From Acanthamoeba castellanii str. Neff (lineage: Eukaryota; Discosea; Longamoebia; Acanthamoebidae), in contig NW_004457442.1 in the NCBI RefSeq assembly GCF_000313135.1, positions 1,549,669 to 1,613,668 of the forward strand: a stretch of DNA of 64,000 nucleotides. The letters are read 5' to 3'. Positions within the stretch are counted from its first letter, which is position 1, and every line of letters begins with the position of its first letter. This document shows, piece by piece, positions 22,737-32,896 of the stretch. The notes beneath the pieces are model-generated. The model ran no database searches, was not told where the DNA came from, and saw only the letters and a list, made by a program, of their open reading frames with translations. The position numbers and the translations under genes were made by a program.

Positions 22737-24145
22737 TCAAAGCCCAAGGCTGCTGGGGCAGCAGCTGTCCGCAGCGCACAGGCAGGTGTCGGAGTCGATG
22801 ACCGCGGAAAGCTGGACAAAGTACATCCAGCAGTACCACTTGTACGTGCTGCCTGCAATGGGGGAGGGGGCGCAGATCAGCGACAGACACCGCACCAGAG
22901 CCAGGCTGGGGCCGGGAGGAGAGGGGGAGACGGTACTCACGCCGCTGTCGGGCGTCGCGCAGCTCAGCGAGATCTGGTTGTAGTCGTTGTTGAGCAGCAG
23001 CTCCTCGTTACCGCCCAACATCGCTTGATGCAGCTCCGACAGGCTGCTCGCGATAGAAGTCAGCCATCACAGTGCATGCGCTGCTGGTACCGCAGAGAGA
23101 GAGAGGAGGGGGCGAAAGAGAGACGCACGTGTCGCCGGTGAAGCTGGTGGAGGCCATGCTTTGCACGCAGTAGTCGGGGAAGGCAAAGGCAAAGTCAGTG
23201 GTGGTGCTGTCGTCCTGGTCGCGCTGCCTAAAGTTGAGGTTGCACACCAGCTCATTGCGGAACCGAGTCACCCAGGGAATGCTGGTAAAGTCGTCAAAGG
23301 TCTACAGAGAAGCAGCAAGGTACTGGGTTAGCCAAGTGGCCACTGGCGGGAGGAGTGAACCCTAGAGACGCACCTGAGCAGCGCTGGTGGACAGGTTGTA
23401 GGCCATGTTGTTGAGGCCGATGACCCTGTTGAAGTACATCTCGGCCGTGTCGGACATGCGCCAGAGTGACACCCAGGCTCCTATGGACGTTGCGAGTATG
23501 TGAGTGTGTCCGGCACAAAGGTGACAACGGCGGCGAGGGAGGGTGTGGGGTGTGACGCATTACCGAGAGCCTTGTTGATCATGTCTTCGTGGAGCTGCAC
23601 CGTTCGGTTGGCCACCATGATGTAGTTGAGAATGGTAGCGTTCACCAGCTGCCCAGAGAGTGCTCGCTCGACGTTGTGATGTGACTCCGCCGCTCTTGCC
23701 GTCCCCCTAAACCCGAATCCACGCTTACCCCGGTGAGCCTCCGTCTCCTCCGCCCCTTCTTCCACCGCCTCTTCTTCCTCTGCGTTCACCTCCGCAGCCC
23801 ACTCAGGCCGGAACCGCCCTGCGTTTGGGAAGAAGTGGTGCGGCACAGGAGCACATGTCAAACACAGGGACTCAACGAGACTAGAAGGAGGGGGGGAGGT
23901 GAGAAGAGGAGCACCTTCGCGGATGCGTTGTCGGATGGTGTGTCGCATGTCGTCGGTGTAGGCGGGGCGTGAGAGCAGCTCCTCGATTTGCTCATCCTGC
24001 CACCCCCCCCTCGATAAGAACAAGCAGAGATGGGGCAAAAGAAAAGATGTTGGTGTACCGATATGCGAACATCGAGAGACGCGGCGCAGCACACCACCAG
24101 CACCACCAGGGCGAGTAGTGGTCCAAGCCAATGGCGGTATATCAT
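22737..24145 (-). CDS. Secreted protein of unknown function, Cys-rich C-terminus
   Basis: I do not recognise the family. The start at 24145 opens a strong signal peptide or N-terminal anchor: MIYRHWLGP, then a leucine/valine-rich hydrophobic stretch to about residue 22 ending VCCAASLD. After it come DEQIEELLSRPAYTDDMRHT, several N-glycosylation sequons (NATI, NRTV, NLST), NNMAYNLSTSAAQ, IPWVTRFRNELVCNLNFRQR and DFAFAFPDYCVQSM. The end is cysteine-rich (WYCWMYF, CLCAADSCCPSS). No further transmembrane segment or GPI-like hydrophobic tail is seen. An extracellular or lysosomal/contractile-vacuole luminal role is plausible but unproven. The stop at 22737 converges with AP-2 alpha, 126 bp apart. 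Confidence 0.65.
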
Positions 24146-24317
24146 GGCCGGCGTTGAGAGGGGGGGGGTAAGGTAGTGGCTGTGGTGGTTGTCAACCTGC
24201 TTGTGACCGTCCCCCATAAAAGATGGAAAAGGCACGTTTCCTAAAAAGCGTAATTGAGAAGTTTCACAAAGACAAGCAAAGAAGGTTGATGGTATTGCCC
24301 GCTCTAGCTAGCAAGAG
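24146..24317. other. Short tandem intergenic spacer
   Basis: 172 bp between the YecM-family stop and the start of the secreted-protein gene, both on the minus strand. It holds the promoter of the secreted-protein gene. No specific motif was recognised. Confidence 0.4.
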
Positions 24318-25233
24318 CTAGGACTTGGACGAAGCGGCGGCATCCATTGCCTTCTCCATCTCGACCACTTCCTCGAGGGGCATGTGGTGGAACTTGACAG
24401 AGTAGCCTGGCGGAATGGACAGCTGGATGTCGGGGTTGATACCCTTCGCCATCGCCTGCAAGTGCAAGCAAGCAGCCACGCCACGGCGACCACAAGCAAC
24501 GGCGAAGATGGATGAGGAGGGGAAGCTTAGGCGCTATCGTTGAGGTTCCGTCAAGAAGGATACCTTCGTATCGAACGACAGATGGGCGTTTCGCGCCATG
24601 AAGGACTCGAAACTCTCCTTGATGACCAGCTCGATGTGCTCCAGCCCTGCAACCCACACCGGTTCCAGTCAGCGTGCCATACGCCAAGCCACCACCAACC
24701 CAACCCAACCCAACACAGCGCGCGAGCGGTAAAGAGGAGACTACGACCGGCCGGATAGGGGGAACCGGGTTTGGGAGCAGGCAGCTCAATGCAGGGGATG
24801 CGACGATCTCCGAAGGCGACGGGCTGCTTCAGCTTGTACGTGGCCACGAGACGTCCACCTGCCGCACCACCACGCCACCATCAGCGCCACGCCGACATTG
24901 CACCAGTGGTTACCACGAGCGCGTACCGATGATGGCCTCGTGGAGGAGTGTGGCGAGCTCCGACAGCTGGTTCTTCTTCTGCTGATAGGCCTCTTCCGTT
25001 TCTGGCACCACACCACAGCACGAACGACCATCAGAGCCCGGGCACAGCCAACCAAAAAAAGCTCCTTGCCCCCCCCCCCGGCGGTCTGCCAGCTACTTAC
25101 CGACGCGATAGCACAAGTGGTCGCAGAAGAGGTCATCCGCGGAGGGCTGCAGTGCAGCCTCGTTCAAACCCGTGAACACGGCCGACAGGAAACCCCGCAC
25201 ATCCCCCACCACGTCCTCCAGCGACAAGGCCAT
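24318..25233 (-). CDS. YecM-family (glyoxalase/VOC-like) protein
   Basis: Resembles bacterial YecM, a small metal-binding-fold protein of the vicinal-oxygen-chelate type whose biochemical role is undefined. Exons assemble to MALSLEDVVGDVRGFLSAVF, CDHLCYRV, RRIPCIELPAPKPGSPYPAG, GLEHIELVIKESF, PDIQLSIPPGYSVKFHHMPL and EEVVEMEKAMDAAASSKS. Matching family landmarks are the early D-H-x-C-x-R (cf. DHIALR), ELP.PKPG..YP followed by EHIE, and VKFH....EEVV near the C-terminus. Conserved His and Glu positions are kept. The start at 25233 is the only ATG before the DVRGF block and leaves no targeting peptide. It contains about five spliceosomal introns, so any transfer from bacteria is old. It is divergently paired with a small mitochondrial-type gene. 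Confidence 0.72.
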
Positions 25234-25518
25234 CACAACACACCGCGAACGAAGAAAAAAGACAAAAACAAAATTCAAAAAACAAAAAAACGGCGTTCAC
25301 CTTTCCCGCCAATTCTCCGCGCTTTATCGCCGCTACCAGAAATTCCGACGGGAACGAAGGGAAACAAAGCGGGGCCGCTACTCTCGTTCTGCTGACGGCG
25401 GAAGCAGAAGAAGACGGCCACCTCCGCCTCAGTCACCATCTATCCCACGCTTGCGCTTTGTTGCAAGAAGACTTAGCTACCAACCGACCCACCACGAACC
25501 CACAACTATTCATTCGTT
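25234..25518. promoter_or_regulatory. 285-bp divergent promoter interval
   Basis: Lies between the start codons of the YecM-family gene (-) and the mitochondrial-type gene (+). It includes an A-rich stretch near 25250-25290 and otherwise GC-rich sequence. No defined binding site was recognised. Confidence 0.4.
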
Positions 25519-26081
25519 ATGTACCGAACACCCACGAGAACGCTGGGCAGGGTGGCCAACACCTCCACCCTCGCACCCTTCCACCTTCGTGCCCTGGCCG
25601 CTGCTGCGGGCACCAGCTCCGCCAAGAGCAGTTCCAGCCATCATGCGTACGCCATCTGCAGCGCACTCTCTTAGCCTTGTCGTTGCTACGCACTCACACG
25701 ATGGGGAGGGGCAGGCAACATCTGGGGCGAAGGGGCCACAAGGAACACGGCCGCAAGCGACCGGCCAAGGACGAAGACGACGATAGTGACCGCGAGGACG
25801 AGGAGGACATCAACAAGTTGGCGGGAGCAGACGACGCTAAGACGCCGGACGAGCTCGTGGTGGGGGACCTACGCGAGCAGATGGCCGAGAACGTGGGCCT
25901 TGACGGGGACCACGAGATCGGCCGCGAGGGGGGCGAGGGCCGCCTTCACGCCCTCCATGACGCCGAGCAGGACGCCCTCGAACGGCGCGGGTACGGGGGC
26001 GAGGAGGTGCCCTACACGGCTTCCGCCACCGACGACCCCGATGACCGCTCCGAGCAAGTCGACATCGGCAGAAGTGCTTGA
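25519..26081 (+). CDS. Small acidic protein with mitochondrial-type N-terminus, unknown function
   Basis: Two exons give a protein of about 160 residues. The first, from ATG 25519, encodes MYRTPTRTLGRVANTSTLAP, then FHLRALAAAAG: many Arg, no acidic residues, typical of a matrix-targeting presequence. The donor at 25646 joins (gc|g) to QHLGRRGHKEHGRKRPAKDE. The mature part is strikingly acidic and hydrophilic (DEDDDSDREDEEDINKL, EIGREGGEGRLHALHDAEQD, DDPDDRSEQVDIGRSA), with no transmembrane segment and no family I recognise. The stop is at 26079. It converges with TSC1, 162 bp away. Mitochondrial localisation is inferred only from N-terminal composition. Confidence 0.6.
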
Positions 26082-26243
26082 TTGCCCCCTCCTCCCCTCC
26101 CCTCCTTTACATCTTTCCTCATCCCTATCACCACTGCCTGTACATACCCCCTTTGCCTGTAGAGAAATGCAAAACAACTATGCTGGCCGTTACGGTCCAT
26201 ACACCATAACACATAATGTTAAAGTCAAATTATGTCCTACACA

Positions 26244-27394
26244 TCATGGTCGCAGGGGGCCGTCGTGTGGTGGGGCTGGCGCCGAGGAGGAGAGGAGCTG
26301 GAGGGTTACGGCAGCAGTCGGGTCCTGCCCCGCTCCTCCTGCGTGCAGGGGTAGCTGCTGTTGATGGGGCGCCGGGATGGCCACCCCGCTCGCAGGTGCG
26401 GCCTCCACCGGGTGGATGGAGTGCCACGTGGAGCTTCTCGCCCTGCGCACAGCCACCACCAAGTGATCAGCGCACCACCCACGAGCAAGCGAGAAGGAAG
26501 CGGAGGTCGAGTGGTGGTACCGGCCACCAGGGGGTAGGCGAGCGTCCTCTGGGGACGGCAAGGAGTCCACCATCGTCGGCGTCGGCGTCGTCGCCACCAA
26601 TGGAGCAGACGGCGAGGACGAGGTGGAGGAGGGCGAGAGAAGTTTGAACTTGTGGCGAAGCAGGCGGTACTTCTCGGCCTCGGCCTCCAGCACCACCAGA
26701 TGCCTCTGCTCCCGCCACCGCACAAGTTAGCTGAGCGAGCTCACCACACCCTGGGCCATGGGCATGTTCTATAGGCCGGGACGGGTACCTCGAGCCCGAG
26801 GTGGCTCTTCTTGAGGGCGGCGTACTTGGCCTCGACGGCCTGCAGCTTGTGCACGCTGACCTGCTTGTGGTACTCGAGGAGCTGCTTTTGGGTGTGGGCG
26901 AGGGCGCCCTTGTCCTTCCGCTCCCGCTCTGCCCGCTCGGCCCGCTCCTTCATCTCCTCGTAGACGGTTTGCAGCGTCTGATGCCGCCCGTAGTGGGGGC
27001 ACGCGGGCCTCTAATGAGCAGCCAGCCAACTAGGAAAAGTACTGGGGAGAGGGGGGAGCGCATGTACGTGGTGCTTCGCGTGGAGGGCGTGGAGCTGTTC
27101 GTTGAGGTCTGCCGCTAGGGCTTCCTGCACGTGGAGCTGCCGCTGGGCTTCCGTCAACTCGGCGATGGACAGGCTGCTCTCCCTTTTGCTGCGCTCCTCC
27201 CTGCGCGTCCATACAAACAGTCATATATGAGCGGCCATGACACGTGGCGTGGAGGGGGGAGGTGGAAGGCCACCAGAGGGCAAGCTCGTGGTTGAGAGAC
27301 GACAAGCTGCCGCGGAAGTTGAGCGAATCGCCGGCCTGCGCTTGCATGGTCTCGACCTGCGCCTCCAGCTCGAGCAACCTTTGGGCACCGTGAC

Positions 27395-27426
<32 letters not shown>

Positions 27427-30400
27427 GCACAGGAGAACAAATGGAGGGTTGGCCACATGCGCAGCACGGAGTCGTTCAAGGAATGGCCCGCGCGTACGTT
27501 GCGCTCTTCTGCTCGAGCTGCTGGAGGAGCGAGCGGTGGTCGTCGAGCGCCTGCTGGGCAGTATTCTCCCAGCGCAGGGCGGCGGCCTTGAGGTCACTGG
27601 TACAACGCCTCACCGGAGGGGTGAGAAACGGGCGAGAGCGGCGGTGAACCCGGGCGTGGCCACGTACGCGTTCTTGGCGTGGAGGTCGGCGAGGCTCTTG
27701 GTGAGGTGGCTCACGGTGGCACTGTGCCGCGCGTTGAGTTGGTGGATGTGCCGCTGCCGTTCCGAAAGCAGCTCCTGCACGCGCTTGAGGGCCTCCTGCT
27801 GGCGTCGCACTTCCTCCCGAAGGGCGTCGTGGTGGGCGTGGTCGGCTGTCGTGGCCAGCCCCTCCCGCTGGAGGGCGACGCATCGGTGGAACAGCTGGCG
27901 CCGCGCAAACCTGCTCGCCGCGCCCAGGTTAAAAGAGGAGGGGGGGGGTAGGAGGAGCGAGTGGCCAGACGATGAGGGGAGACCGCGTGCCTCTCGAAGA
28001 GCAGTTCGGTCCTGGCCACGACCAGTTGGCGCATGCACTGGTGCGAGTGCTGCCCCTCCGCCGGCTCGTCGTGGTCGCCTCCTGTTGCCAACTCCTCCTG
28101 CCGCGCGCACGCAAAAAGGTTAGCGACGGGAGCGGTGGCCAGGCAACCTTCTCCCGGGATCACTTGTACTGTGGCAGTAGCAGTGGCGGCGGTGTCCCGT
28201 GGCGTGGTTCCCAAGGGCGACATTGAGGAGTCGCGGTGGAGGCCCTCCTGCTCCACCAGGTCGAGCATCTGCAGCAGGCGCTCCCCTGTCACGCCCAAAC
28301 AACCAAGTGTGGGTTACATTGGTCGGGGCACACCACGGTCCAGTGCGGGGAGGGGCAGCATACACGAATCGCGCACATGAGGCAGCGGCGTGGTGGAGCC
28401 CTTGGGCTGCACCACCTCTTCCCCAGCGTGCGCCGATGTATTGATCGTCTCCTGCTGCGGCTGCTGCGGCTTCTGCCCGACACGATGGCGGGGGACGGCT
28501 TGGAGTTGCTCGCAAAGCAGGCGCACGCGCTCGTCCCACCCCGAGTCGGACAGGGCGCCGTGGTCGTGGTCTCTCCGGTCCCCTGTCCGCTCGGAGGCGG
28601 CGGAGGTCGAATGGAGTAGAGGGGGCGGAGGGCACAGGGAGAAGCAGTCTGCGACGAGAGCGTAGGGGTCGCGGCGCTTCCATCGCTCGAGCGCTCCGGC
28701 AAGCTCGCTGGCGGGAGCCCACATTCACCACACGTGTTAGATCGGGAAACCGGGCATTAACCGGTTATGTGGTGCGCGGCGCGAACCTGGTCTCGTCGGA
28801 CAAGACGAGAGCGGGATCCAGGGTGATACCGCCCAACAGGACCTGATGGCGCCCCAACGGTCACCATGGACGACGTCGGGCGGTCAGCCATGGGCAGACA
28901 CGAACGCAGGTGGGTCGACAAAAAGAGGGGGGTACCTGCAGGGCGGAACCCAGGTGGGGGTGCTCGGTGTGTTCCCTGCGGAGGAACGACACGCTGGCGC
29001 ACGGGAAGAGTACGTACCTGACGCACGAGCCGACGCACGAGGCCCGCGGGCCAGTGAGCAGCGGGCGGCATGCGGGGACATGAATGCGCGTAGGAGCGGG
29101 GGAGGGAGGGTGTACAGCAGGCGGAAGAACATGGCGGTGGGCCGGCCGAGATCGGGCGGGATCACTCCTGCCGCCCGCGAATCCCTCCCCGTCTGCTCGT
29201 GGACCTCGGGCCGGCCCTCCGCCCCACCACCACCCTCGCCATCGGCAGCGCCACCGCCGCCGCGGTGGGCAGGTTTGTCGGACGGCCAATGGAGGAGGCG
29301 ATGCATGATGGCCAGCAGGGCCGATAGGAGCGGGGGCACTTGCGGGAGCGCGTGGGGCAGGACCATCACCAGCACCCACACCGCGCCCGCCACCACGCCC
29401 GCATCGCTCTCGTCCTACCATTCCCCCCACGCGCCGCCGCCGCACTGTGTGAGAGAGAACTGGGCTGCGTGCAGAGGGCAGCCACCACGTACCAGAGGGA
29501 TACGCAGGAGTGTGGTGAGGAGGGGCGTGTCGGCGATCTCGTGGAGGTGCGGGCCTTGCCGGTGGACCACCGTGGCGAGCAGCTGCATGGCGCTCTGCTT
29601 GTGGTCGGCGTCGGTCAGGTACTCGTCCACGCGGAGGAACAGCGGCCGCGGGCAGCTGTCCCCGAACCTGGGTGTGTGTGTGTGCCAGTCACCGCCGGGT
29701 GTCACCAAGAAGGGCAGCCGAGAGCGGGAGGAGAGGCGGATGAAAGGAATGGGGCGGGTACGCGAGGAGCGCGGGGAGGCTGAGCGGGGCCTCGCCCTTG
29801 TGTGTGAAGTAGTCCTCGAGCAGCCTCGCCCGCGCATCGGCGACGTCGGCAGCCACCACGTCAACAAGCAGCGGCCCCAGCACCTCCCTGCGCTCCTCCG
29901 TAGCCCGCAAGCACGAACGTACGTACGTCAGCTGACGTGCGGCGGGGGGTGGTGCGGCGCTGCTGCTCGCGGAGAAGAGGGGAGGGTGGTGGCGGACCGC
30001 AGGCGCAGGTCGTTGGAGTGTAGGTGGCCCGGCTGGAGAATGAAGTCGAGCCAGGGGGCGAGTTTGCCCGCGCCGAACGCCTCCAGAAAGCGGTGCAGGT
30101 AGGCGAGGAGAGCTGCCACTTGCCCCTCGTGCCTTACGCCGCCCTGGTGGTGCCCACCCTTGAGTGTCGGTGCGTGCTGCAGTGAGAGCGCGGGATGGGG
30201 GGGTTCGATACCGCGAGGTGAGGGGCAGCCTGCCCCGCGGTCTGCAGCGGAAGGAGAGCTTCCACCACGGCCCCGCCTTCATCTGCTCCTGCTCGCTCCA
30301 CCTGCACCAGGTCATGCGCTTGTCTTGGCTCCAAAAGCTTAAAAAAATCTTACACCGTACCAACGAGCACAGCTCCTCGTCAAAGTGGGCAGCAAGCACC

Positions 30401-30432
30401 GTGGCGGCCACCTTCTTGGCCAGGCTGCCCAT
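26244..30432 (-). CDS. TSC1: Hamartin/TSC1 homologue
   Basis: Scaffold of the TSC complex, which acts through TSC2 as a GAP for Rheb and restrains TORC1. The N-terminal alpha-helical region starts MGSLAKKVAATVLAAHFDEE, then LLAYLHRFLEAFGAGKLAPW and LLEDYFTHKGEAPLSLPALL. A hydrophobic block (VWVLVMVLPHALPQVPPLLS) and FFRLLYTL lead to a CASVSFLRREH block, matching hamartin's cysteine-Asn-Phe-Val...FLR signature in position, and to LDPALVLSD and LERWKRRDPYALVADC, the family's W-K-R-x-E...ECA segment. After a low-complexity linker, long coiled coils occupy about 27900-26800 (ALREEVRRQQEALKRVQELL; EEMKERAERAERERKDKGAL). The C-terminus is Ser/Pro/His-rich and ends at 26244. The start at 30432 is the only ATG ahead of the first helical block. 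No TSC2 lies in this window. The call rests on order and motifs, since hamartins diverge strongly. Confidence 0.78.
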
Positions 30433-30671
30433 CTTTGTTCTGCCTCTCTTACCCCCTGCCGCAAAAATGCCCCTTGTCCACTAAAAACTGAGCGGAGTGG
30501 GATTTGAACCCACGCATCCGGAGATAACAGTGCCTAAAACTGCCGCCTTAGACCACTCGGCCATCCGCCCCTTCCGGCGCTTTGCTCTGCTGGCGCATGC
30601 CTGGACCACTTCGGCATTAAAACCGCAATAAAGTACCGACAAAGAGTTCAATCCACAACCAATCCACAACA
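30433..30671. promoter_or_regulatory. TSC1/coiled-coil divergent interval containing a tRNA gene
   Basis: The TSC1 start is 57 bp from the tRNA 3' end, and the + strand coiled-coil gene starts 101 bp beyond its 5' end. The tRNA lies inside the shared 5' region of both genes. Confidence 0.5.
30489..30570 (-). tRNA. tRNA-Leu(UAG), class II
   Basis: Cloverleaf on the minus strand, 82 nt without CCA. Acceptor stem GGGCGGA pairs with TCCGCTC (one G-U), discriminator A. The A box (TGGCCGAGTGG) and B box (GGTTCAAATCC) are canonical. The anticodon stem GCAGT/ACTGT encloses loop TTTAGGC, giving anticodon UAG, which reads CUA. A long variable arm (TATCTCCGGATG) marks it as class II. There is no intron. 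A TTTTT pol III terminator (complement of 30483-30487) follows directly. It should be functional. Confidence 0.95.
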
Positions 30672-32790
30672 ATGGAGAAGCCCTGGCGAGATCTGGAGAA
30701 CGAGGATAAGGAAGAGGTTGGTCAGGACAATGAAGTAGGCGTGGAAGATCAGATCCAGGCACTGATTGGGGGCACACACGCTACGCTCCACTCCAGTACC
30801 CCAATCTCTTTCCTCTTCAATAGTCCCACCATTCATGCCACAGTGCCGCTCACCAATGGGCAGTGGGGCGAGAGCTGGAGCGTCTGCAGGGCGTGTGCGC
30901 CCTCCTCCTGGCACGTCTCCCCAGTGCCGTCGAACAGCAGCACCTTGGAGACCAGCTGTCAGCGGAGCACAGCGACGAGGCCGCAGCGAAAAGGGAACGG
31001 GAGGCCCGCGGGCTGACCGCCTACGCGATGCGGCACCTCCGGGAGCTGCAGGAGCAGGCACTCCTTTCCGGTTTGCACCCCACCGCCCATTTCCTCACTT
31101 CACACTAAACTAACGCAGGACCTGCGCGGTTGTAGCGGCTGTACTGGCATCGGTGGTTATCGACCGCGTGAGCGCCGATGGCTCTGTCAAAAACGGTAGG
31201 CAACCGACACACGACACGACACGCACGACACGCACGACACACGACACGCACGCCATGCGCGACACACGATGATGTTGTGCTCATTATCAGCCTTCCCTGT
31301 CCAGGAGGCTTTCTGTGCCTCGGCAGCGGCGACTCGACATCCGGCCTCTCGCTTCACGTGGACGACGTGCGTCGCGGGCAGGAGCAAACGGTGCAGGAGC
31401 AGTGGACGCAGCTGCGCCAGGCCGAGCTGCGCAACCACGTCCTGCAGCGGGAGAACGGGTTCCTCCGCCAGACCATACAGCGCTACCAGGCCCAGCTCTG
31501 CATCGTGGACCGAAAGGCGCAGAGCCTGGAGGGCCTCAACGCCCGCAAGCGCGAGGAGCACGTCGAGGAGCGGCTGCAGCTGCAGATGCAGGTGCAGGAC
31601 CTCCAGGAGAAGCTCCTCGCACACCTGCCCCTCCCCCATTCCCGCAAGCGCCCCGGTAAACCAACCCCACCACACCTCCGCCTCCCCCCCCCACGCTGCA
31701 CCCCCGACAAGCGCCTAACCCCCGACCAGAGGCGTCGTCGGAGGTTCAGGTTGAAGTGGAGAAGAGGAAGGACATGGAGGGCAAGTATCTGAAGGCGCGC
31801 GATGAACTGCACTATCACAAACAGGAGTGGTACGCGCGCGCGCGCACACACACTCGCGCATACACGACGCCGACGACACACCTGCTAAGCAGGCCTGGTG
31901 TGGGCACAGGGGACGGCAAGTGCAGGAGCTGCGACAGGAGAATGTGCTGCAGATGTCCCTCCTGAAGAGGCGGCACGCGCAGGAGCTGCAGCAGAAGCAG
32001 GCGCAGTGCGACGCCCTGCGCGCCGAATGCGAGCACCTCAAGAAGGAACTCCACCTCGTCAGCCAGGAGCAGGAGCACAGCAAGCGAAGGGCCAACGTGG
32101 AGAAGCTGCGCCGGCCATCGACTGCCCTGGCGCAGTTCACCTTGTCGCCCGCCCCGTCACCCCTCCCCTCGCCCATACGCCCGGCCACTCACTCGGCCTC
32201 GTCGGCATCGGGCGGGCACTCCGCCTCCGCCTCTGCCTCGGCCCCCTTCACCCCGCACACGTCGCCCCTCCGCCGGGGCGCGGCCCAACAACGACGGCCC
32301 CGCCCCATTGCCTACGCCGGAGGCGACAAGGAGACGGCGGAGGTCGACCACACGTTCGACGACGAGAACGACGATGATGGCCAGCACCAGGAGGAGGAGG
32401 CCAGCGAATGGGGGCGAGGTGTGCAGCAGGGGGCCACGCCTGCACGGCCTCCTCCGGTCGAAACGGCGGCGCACATGAGGCCTCACCGCCCCGCACAGCA
32501 GCAGGCAGATCAGTTCGAGAAGGACATGACCTTTTCCTTCATCGACGACGCCGACATGGTACACCCTCCAACCACCTCGTGCTGCGCTCTCGTGTGGTGT
32601 GTGTGTGTGACGTTGTACCAAGTCTTCTGACCGGCAGCATCACCTCCAGAGCGAAGACATGTTTGCACTCTCACGAGAACTCTCCTTTGCCACGACTCCT
32701 ACGGCCACCAACACCTACAACACCTACGACGACGACGACGACGATACAGCCCCGAGCCGTACCGTGCGTCGCCGCATCCTCAACGAATAG
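30672..32790 (+). CDS. Coiled-coil protein of unknown function
   Basis: I do not recognise the family. From ATG 30672 (MEKPWRDLENEDKEE) the exons give a largely helical protein. An early helix (RELERLQGVCALLLARLP...REREARGLTAYAMRHLRELQ) is followed by a short non-helical stretch (VVIDRVSADGSVKNGGFLCL). Then come two long coiled coils (RRGQEQTVQEQWTQLRQAEL...RLQLQMQVQDLQEKL and VEVEKRKDMEGKYLKARDEL...CDALRAECEHLKKELHLV). The C-terminal third is Ser/Pro/Ala-rich and acidic, ending DMFALSRELSF, a poly-Asp run and TVRRRILNE. The acceptor near 31130 is uncertain: using the CAG at 31118 meets a stop, so a TAG acceptor a few bases on is needed. Cytoskeletal or centrosomal/trafficking scaffold is a guess from architecture. 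It converges with the arrestin-domain gene, 106 bp apart. Confidence 0.65.
31207..31265 (+). repeat. CACGACA satellite in coiled-coil gene intron
   Basis: Tandem ACACGACACG/ACGCACGACAC units inside the intron at about 31193-31304, sense-strand CACGA orientation. Confidence 0.8.
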
Positions 32791-32896
32791 TGGCGAGGCA
32801 CAGATATCTGAACAACGATGTACATTGTACACCCCACCAACCACCACCGATGGCCCTGGGATTGGTTGGGTAGATGGGGGGGGGGGAAGAATGGTC

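Noticed and set aside
28846..30102. 418-codon open frame on the + strand
   Set aside because: Antisense to TSC1 exons, with Arg/Pro/Ser composition typical of a shadow frame. The minus strand has ordered hamartin motifs and splice sites.
30489..30570. Functional link between tRNA-Leu and the leucine-responsive TSC/TORC1 pathway
   Set aside because: Adjacency alone is not evidence; tRNA genes are scattered and the tRNA has its own internal promoter and terminator.
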